From the NCBI RefSeq assembly GCF_023806085.1, contig NZ_JAMSLX010000002.1:310001-374000 (forward strand): 64,000 nucleotides of DNA. Direction: 5' to 3'. Of this stretch, positions 59,726 through 64,000 are shown piece after piece. Numbering within the stretch: position 1 is the stretch's first letter; each line of letters begins with the position of its first letter. Source of the stretch: Hephaestia sp. MAHUQ-44 (GTDB lineage Bacteria > Pseudomonadota > Alphaproteobacteria > Sphingomonadales > Sphingomonadaceae). The notes under the pieces were generated by a model. It saw only the letters and a list, made by a program, of their open reading frames with translations, made no database searches and had not been told where the DNA came from. Position numbers and translations under genes: made by a program.

Positions 59726-61334
59726 TATCGGGGTCGCTGGGCCCCGGCGGCACGGCGAGCGCGGGCGTGATCAGCCGGCGCTCGGCGAGGAGTTTGCGGA
59801 CATTGGTGCGGTTGAGCGGCCGGCCGTAGAGCCAGCCCTGGCCGCGTGCGCAGCCCAGCGCGAGCACGCGCTCTGCGATTGCCTTGTCCTCGATTCCCTC
59901 GGCGGTGATCGGCAGATGGAGGCTCTCGCCCAGCCGGGCGATCGCCCCGATGATCGCGGCGCTTTCGGCATTGTCGTTGATCGAGGTGACGAAGCTGCGG
60001 TCGATCTTGATCCGGTCGAACGGCAGCGCGCGTAGATGGGCGAGCGAGCTGTAGCCGGTGCCGAAATCGTCGAGCGCGATGCCGATGCCCTGATTCTTGA
60101 GGCTGCCGACGATCGATTGCGCGAGCGCGAGATTCTCGAACAGCGCGCTTTCGGTGATCTCGACCTCGAGCCGCGCGGCGGGATAATTCGTCTCGGTGAG
60201 CAGCTTGATGATCTTCTGGGCAAGCCAGGGATCGCGCAATTGCCATGGTGAAATATTGACCGACAGGCTGAGCGACGGATCCCAGTCGCGCGCCGCCATC
60301 AACGCCTGTCGCATCACCGACAGCGACAGATCGGCGATCATCCCGGTTTCCTCGGCGATCGGGATGAAGTCCTTGGGCGCGATCAGCCCGCGGTGCGGAT
60401 GCTCCCAGCGCGCGAGCACCTCGAAGCCATGGAGATGGCCGGTGGCGAGATCGATCTGTTGTTCGAAATAGGGGACGATCTCGTTGCGCGGGATCGCCGC
60501 GCGCAGGCCGGTCTCAAGCGCGTTGCGGGCGTGCAGTTCACGCTCCATCGACGCATCGAACCAGGCAAAGCGATTCCGCCCGGCTTTCTTGGCGGCGTAC
60601 ATCGCGATATCGGCGCTGCGCAGCAGGCCGTCGATCGAGGCGCAGTCGAAATCGGATCGGGCGATCCCCAGCGACGCGCTGACGTGGAAATGCACACCGT
60701 CGGCCGTCACCGGCTCGGCGAGCCTTGAAACGAGTCGTTCGGCCATCCGGTCGACGGTGTCGGGATGGTCGGGATCGAACAGCATCGCGCAGGCGAATTC
60801 GTCGCCGCCGAAGCGCGCGGCAAGCGCGCCGGGCGGCAGCAGGTCGCCGATGCAGGCGGCAACGCAGCGCAGCAACGCGTCGCCGGTGGCATGGCCGTGC
60901 ATGTCGTTGACGGTCTTGAAATGATCGAGATCGAGCAGCAGCAGCGCCAGTGCCTTCTGGCGACGCCGGGCCTGGGTGAGCAGCATCGCGCCCTGTTCGG
61001 TCAGCGAGCGGCGGTTGAGAAAGCCCGTCAACGGATCGCTCGCGGCCAGCGCGCGCGCTCTCTCCTCGGCGGCGGTGCGCATGCCCAGTGCCTTTGACAG
61101 CGACGCGTGGCGGCGCCAGCCGAACAGGATCAGCGCGATATTGAGGAGCAACGCAATCGTCAGCGCGCGTTCGGGTGGGGCGGCATCGTGGATATAGACC
61201 GCCACGATCCGTGATAAAGCCGCACCGCCGACCCCCAGAAACAGCAGAATGGCCGCACCGGTAACGATCGGCGTCACGATATCGCGATCGGGCCGCTGCA
61301 CCGGCGACTCGATCTCCACCGTCTCGATCGCCAT
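59700..61334 (-). CDS. Membrane GGDEF-EAL protein (cyclic di-GMP turnover)
   Basis: A 544-residue protein. Two N-terminal membrane helices (residues about 22-80), a GGDEF domain with intact ARFGGDEFACA near residue 197, then an EAL domain. The EAL triplet is changed to EVL (GFEVLARWEHPH), while EITESALF, LDDFGTGYSSL and KIDRSFV catalytic or metal residues are kept. It may have both cyclase and phosphodiesterase activity. No signal-sensing domain is obvious beyond the helices. Confidence 0.88.
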   Translation of the reverse strand: MAIETVEIESPVQRPDRDIVTPIVTGAAILLFLGVGGAALSRIVAVYIHDAAPPERALTIALLLNIALILFGWRRHASLSKALGMRTAAEERARALAASDPLTGFLNRRSLTEQGAMLLTQARRRQKALALLLLDLDHFKTVNDMHGHATGDALLRCVAACIGDLLPPGALAARFGGDEFACAMLFDPDHPDTVDRMAERLVSRLAEPVTADGVHFHVSASLGIARSDFDCASIDGLLRSADIAMYAAKKAGRNRFAWFDASMERELHARNALETGLRAAIPRNEIVPYFEQQIDLATGHLHGFEVLARWEHPHRGLIAPKDFIPIAEETGMIADLSLSVMRQALMAARDWDPSLSLSVNISPWQLRDPWLAQKIIKLLTETNYPAARLEVEITESALFENLALAQSIVGSLKNQGIGIALDDFGTGYSSLAHLRALPFDRIKIDRSFVTSINDNAESAAIIGAIARLGESLHLPITAEGIEDKAIAERVLALGCARGQGWLYGRPLNRTNVRKLLAERRLITPALAVPPGPSDPDITTRRRAG

Positions 61335-61572
61335 ATTCCGACATTCCCCTTGTCGCCCGATGGTCCTTGTCCCCCATCACGCGTATAGAAGGGGTTAAGG
61401 CGTATCGGTCGGTTGCGCGCGGGGCCGCTTTGCGTTATCGGGCGCCCCGAACGTTCCGCACAGGAGCGAAGGCACCCGTCCCGCGTGGGCGACGCCGGCC
61501 GACGAGGTTTCGTCCGCCGGCGTATTTTGCGTTGGTGGCCATCGTTTTCTCGCGGCACGGATTGGAGTGGTT
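61335..61572. other. Gap between GGDEF-EAL gene and ffh
   Basis: A 238-bp divergent intergenic region holding the promoters of both genes. I see no gene, no strong hairpin and no clear promoter consensus. Short frames through it are shadows. Confidence 0.5.
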
Positions 61573-63060
61573 ATGTTCGATAGCTTGAGCGACAGGCTTG
61601 GCGGTGTTTTCGATCGGTTGCGCGGCCGCGGCGCGCTGACCGAGGCCGACGTGCGCGCCGCGATGCGCGAGGTGCGCGTCGCGCTGCTCGAGGCCGATGT
61701 CGCGCTGCCGGTCGCGCGGCAGTTCGTCGACGACGTCACCGAAAAGGCGATCGGCCACAATGTGCTGCGCTCGGTCACGCCGGGGCAGCAGGTCGTCAAG
61801 ATCGTCTCCGACGCGCTCACCGAAATGCTCGGGTCGGATCAGTCCGAACTGCTGCTCGACGTCACCCCGCCCGCGGTGGTGATGATGGTCGGGCTGCAAG
61901 GCTCGGGCAAGACCACCACGTCGGCCAAGATCGCCAAACGGCTCAAGGACAAGGACCGCAAGAAGGTCCTGATGGCGTCGCTCGACGTCAATCGCCCTGC
62001 CGCGCAGGAACAGCTTGCCACGCTGGGCACGCAGACCGAGGTCGCGACGCTCCCGATCGTCGCGGGCCAGCGCCCGGTCGAGATCGCGCAGCGCGCGATG
62101 CAGGCGGCGAAGCTCCAGGGCTATGACGTCCTGATCCTCGACACCGCCGGGCGCCTCCACGTCGATCAGGCGCTGATGGACGAGATGAAGGCGATCGCCG
62201 ACGTCTCCAATCCCGCTGAAATCCTGCTCGTGGTCGATTCGCTGACCGGGCAGGACGCGGTCAACGTCGCGCAGAATTTCTCGGAGCAGGTGCCGCTCAC
62301 CGGTGTCGTCCTGACCCGCATGGATGGCGATGCGCGCGGCGGTGCGGCGCTGTCGATGCGCGCGGTCACCGGCAAGCCGATCAAGTTCGCCGGGACGGGC
62401 GAGAAGCTTGACGCGATCGAGGCATTCCACCCGCAACGCGTCGCCAGCCGTATCCTCGGCATGGGCGACGTCGTCAGCCTCGTCGAGAAGGCCGCGGAAT
62501 CGATCCAGGCCGAAGATGCCGAGCGGATGGCGAACAAGCTCGCCAAGGGTCAGTTCGATATGAACGACCTGCGCGGCCAGCTGGCGCAGATGCGCCGGAT
62601 GGGCGGGCTGGGCGCGCTCGCGGGGATGATCCCGGGGATGAAGAAGGCGCAGGCCGCGATGGCCTCGGGCGCGGTCGACGACAAGATCCTGATCCACATG
62701 GATGCGATGATCGGCTCGATGACCCAGCAGGAGCGCGACAAGCCGGCGCTGATCAACGCCAAGCGCAAGATCCGCATCGCCAAGGGGTCGGGCACGACGG
62801 TGCAGGAGGTCAACAAGCTCCTCAAGATGCACCAGGAAATGTCCTCGGCGATGAAGAAGATCCGCAAGATGGGCGGGATGAAGGGGCTGCTCGGGATGCT
62901 CGGCAAGGGCGGCATGGGCGGCCTCGGCAACCAGCTCGGCGGCGCGCAGATGGGCGACATGATGAAGGGGATGGATGCCGGGCTTCCGGGGCTTCCCAAC
63001 GGTCCCAAGAACATGCCCAACGTGCCCCCCGGCTTTGAGAATTTCATGAAGAAGAAGTGA
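61573..63060 (+). CDS. ffh: Ffh, signal recognition particle protein
   Basis: A 495-residue SRP54 GTPase starting at ATG 61573 with GGAG upstream; the GTG at 61567 is not needed. N domain [20 protein letters not shown] domain [44 protein letters not shown]; then the Met-rich M domain ([27 protein letters not shown]) which binds signal peptides and the SRP RNA. The C-terminal part is unusually Gly/Met-rich. It works with ffs and ftsY in this window. Confidence 0.97.
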   Translation: MFDSLSDRLGGVFDRLRGRGALTEADVRAAMREVRVALLEADVALPVARQFVDDVTEKAIGHNVLRSVTPGQQVVKIVSDALTEMLGSDQSELLLDVTPPAVVMMVGLQGSGKTTTSAKIAKRLKDKDRKKVLMASLDVNRPAAQEQLATLGTQTEVATLPIVAGQRPVEIAQRAMQAAKLQGYDVLILDTAGRLHVDQALMDEMKAIADVSNPAEILLVVDSLTGQDAVNVAQNFSEQVPLTGVVLTRMDGDARGGAALSMRAVTGKPIKFAGTGEKLDAIEAFHPQRVASRILGMGDVVSLVEKAAESIQAEDAERMANKLAKGQFDMNDLRGQLAQMRRMGGLGALAGMIPGMKKAQAAMASGAVDDKILIHMDAMIGSMTQQERDKPALINAKRKIRIAKGSGTTVQEVNKLLKMHQEMSSAMKKIRKMGGMKGLLGMLGKGGMGGLGNQLGGAQMGDMMKGMDAGLPGLPNGPKNMPNVPPGFENFMKKK

Positions 63061-63157
63061 CGCGCTCCGGCGGCCATCCCGGCGGTCAGGGCAAAATATC
63101 CATCAAAAAACCTCCGGCGCGTGCCGGAGCGAAGATCGAAAGAAGGAAGTAACGACA

Positions 63158-63649
63158 ATGGCACTCAGCATTCGTCTGTCGCGCGGCGGCTCCAAGAAGC
63201 GTCCCTATTACCGCATCGTCGTCGCCGACGCGCGCAGCCCGCGTGATGGCCGCTTCATCGAGCGGATCGGCAATTACAACCCGCTCCTCGCCAAGGATGA
63301 CGAGAAGCGCGTCCAGATCGACGGCGATCGCGCCAAGCATTGGCTCAGCGTTGGCGCGCAGCCGACCGATCGCGTCGCGCGCTTCCTCGATGCCGCCGGC
63401 GTGCGTGAGCGCGCGGCGCGCAACAACCCCAAGAAGGCCGAGCCCGGCGAAAAGGCCAAGGAGCGCGCCGAGGAGCGGGCCGAGAAGCTGAAGGCGCAGC
63501 AGGAAGCCGAAGCCGAAGCCAAGGCAGCCCCCGCGCCGGCGCCGGTTGAGGAAGCCCCCGCCGCAGCCGAGGCCGACGTCGTCGAGACTGCCGCCGAGGA
63601 AACCCCGGCGGCTGAAGCGGCGGCCGAAGAAAAGCCCGCCGAGGCCTGA
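63158..63649 (+). CDS. rpsP: 30S ribosomal protein S16
   Basis: A 163-residue protein. [20 protein letters not shown] and [20 protein letters not shown] are the S16 core. From about residue 85 it has a long Ala/Glu/Lys-rich tail of about 75 residues ([20 protein letters not shown]) not present in E. coli S16 (82 residues) but common in alphaproteobacteria. It lies between ffh and rimM, the usual ffh-rpsP-rimM-trmD order. Confidence 0.96.
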   Translation: MALSIRLSRGGSKKRPYYRIVVADARSPRDGRFIERIGNYNPLLAKDDEKRVQIDGDRAKHWLSVGAQPTDRVARFLDAAGVRERAARNNPKKAEPGEKAKERAEERAEKLKAQQEAEAEAKAAPAPAPVEEAPAAAEADVVETAAEETPAAEAAAEEKPAEA

Positions 63650-63656
63650 TGTCAGC

Positions 63657-63678
63657 CCCCTCCCGCGTGCGGGAGGGG
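63657..63678. repeat. Palindrome between rpsP and rimM
   Basis: CCCCTCCCGC (63657-63666), GT, GCGGGAGGGG (63669-63678): perfect 10-bp arms. The downstream flank GGGAGGG (63681-63687) serves as ribosome site of rimM. This fits the CCCCTCCCGC-GCGGGAGGGG intergenic repeat class of sphingomonads. Confidence 0.65.
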
Positions 63679-63696
63679 CAGGGAGGGCGTGTCGAT

Positions 63697-64000
63697 ATGC
63701 CGTCGCATCACTCAACCAGCTCTCCTCTGTCCCCTCCCGACGGCGGGGACGGCGATCGTCCGATCACGCTGGCCGCCATCATCGGCGCGCACGGCGTGAC
63801 GGGCGAGGTCCGGCTCAAACTCTTCACCGATGATCTGAAGCCCTATCGGGCCTTCAATGGCGGGGCGCTGACGCTCAAATCGGTGCGCGTCGGCCCCAAG
63901 GGGGCGATCGCGCGCTTCGCCGAAATCCCCGATCGTACCGCCGCGGAAAAACTGCGCGGCACCGCGCTCACCGTCCTGCGCGCCGAGCTCCCGCCGCTCG
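63697..64000 (+). CDS. rimM: RimM, 16S rRNA processing protein, 5' part
   Basis: The frame from ATG 63697 runs off the window. After a Ser/Pro/Gly-rich lead of about 20 residues comes ITLAAIIGAHGVTGEVRLKL and FTDDLKPYR, the RimM PRC-barrel N-terminal domain. The unusual lead may derive partly from neighbouring repeat sequence. RimM helps mature the 30S subunit. Downstream trmD is expected. Confidence 0.92.
   Translation, partial: MPSHHSTSSPLSPPDGGDGDRPITLAAIIGAHGVTGEVRLKLFTDDLKPYRAFNGGALTLKSVRVGPKGAIARFAEIPDRTAAEKLRGTALTVLRAELPPL

Overview
The window is about 64 kb of high-GC DNA and reads as an ordinary chromosomal segment of a sphingomonad-type alphaproteobacterium (Sphingomonas or a close relative). 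Pointers are the ChpT phosphotransferase, an RpoH with the conserved RpoH box, EcfG-like promoter motifs, a 4.5S-type SRP RNA, very frequent 4-bp ATGA/GTGA gene overlaps, and short palindromic repeats of the kind scattered through sphingomonad genomes. No transposase, integrase, tRNA, CRISPR array or prophage is visible.

Layout. 1-5 kb: the end of a DUF2141 protein, then three overlapping genes (lipid kinase of the diacylglycerol/ceramide kinase family, a degenerate nucleotidyltransferase-like protein, a MobA-like NTP transferase) facing a flippase; this looks like envelope-lipid headgroup synthesis. 4.5-9.5 kb: quinone oxidoreductase, aldehyde dehydrogenase, an SLC13-type permease with two TrkA_C domains, a glycine-zipper protein. 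9.7-17.9 kb: a complete kdp potassium-uptake operon (two small membrane ORFs, kdpFABCDE). 18-22.3 kb: ECF sigma factor with anti-sigma factor, DedA, glycosyltransferase, and a sphingomyelinase-like lipoprotein. 22.3-28.8 kb: tripartite RND efflux pump with a divergent TetR regulator and a likely operator. 28.9-31.5 kb: membrane-anchored glutamate-synthase-like FMN protein and an alpha/beta hydrolase. 31.6-35 kb: two overlapping cysteine desulfurases, a ferredoxin and a class A beta-lactamase, then the SRP RNA. 35.2-36.4 kb: MerR regulator and a CDF metal exporter with a textbook MerR promoter. 36.4-42.7 kb: dnaX, ybaB, MtgA, RpoH, an RluD-type synthase, a JAMM protease. 42.6-48.5 kb: chpT followed by cheA-W-Y-B-R. 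48.5-51 kb: amidase, RNase P RNA, DnaJ-domain protein, thioredoxin-like ferredoxin, SufE. 51-55.3 kb: an expanded phage-shock (psp) locus with divergent pspF. 55.4-64 kb: sodB, yciB, ftsY, mtaB, DUF924, GGDEF-EAL protein, ffh, rpsP and the start of rimM.

Functional picture. The window carries all three parts of the SRP pathway (SRP RNA, FtsY, Ffh) and several envelope-stress modules (psp, RND pump, RpoH, ECF sigma factor). The most unusual features are: (1) the psp operon, where pspABC is followed by five tandem small membrane/coiled-coil genes that all repeat one C-terminal signature, behind a near-consensus sigma-54 promoter and a tiny secreted-peptide gene; (2) a palindromic repeat inserted in frame inside the TRAM domain of mtaB; (3) the lipid kinase/nucleotidyltransferase cluster; (4) two tiny coupled membrane ORFs heading the kdp operon.
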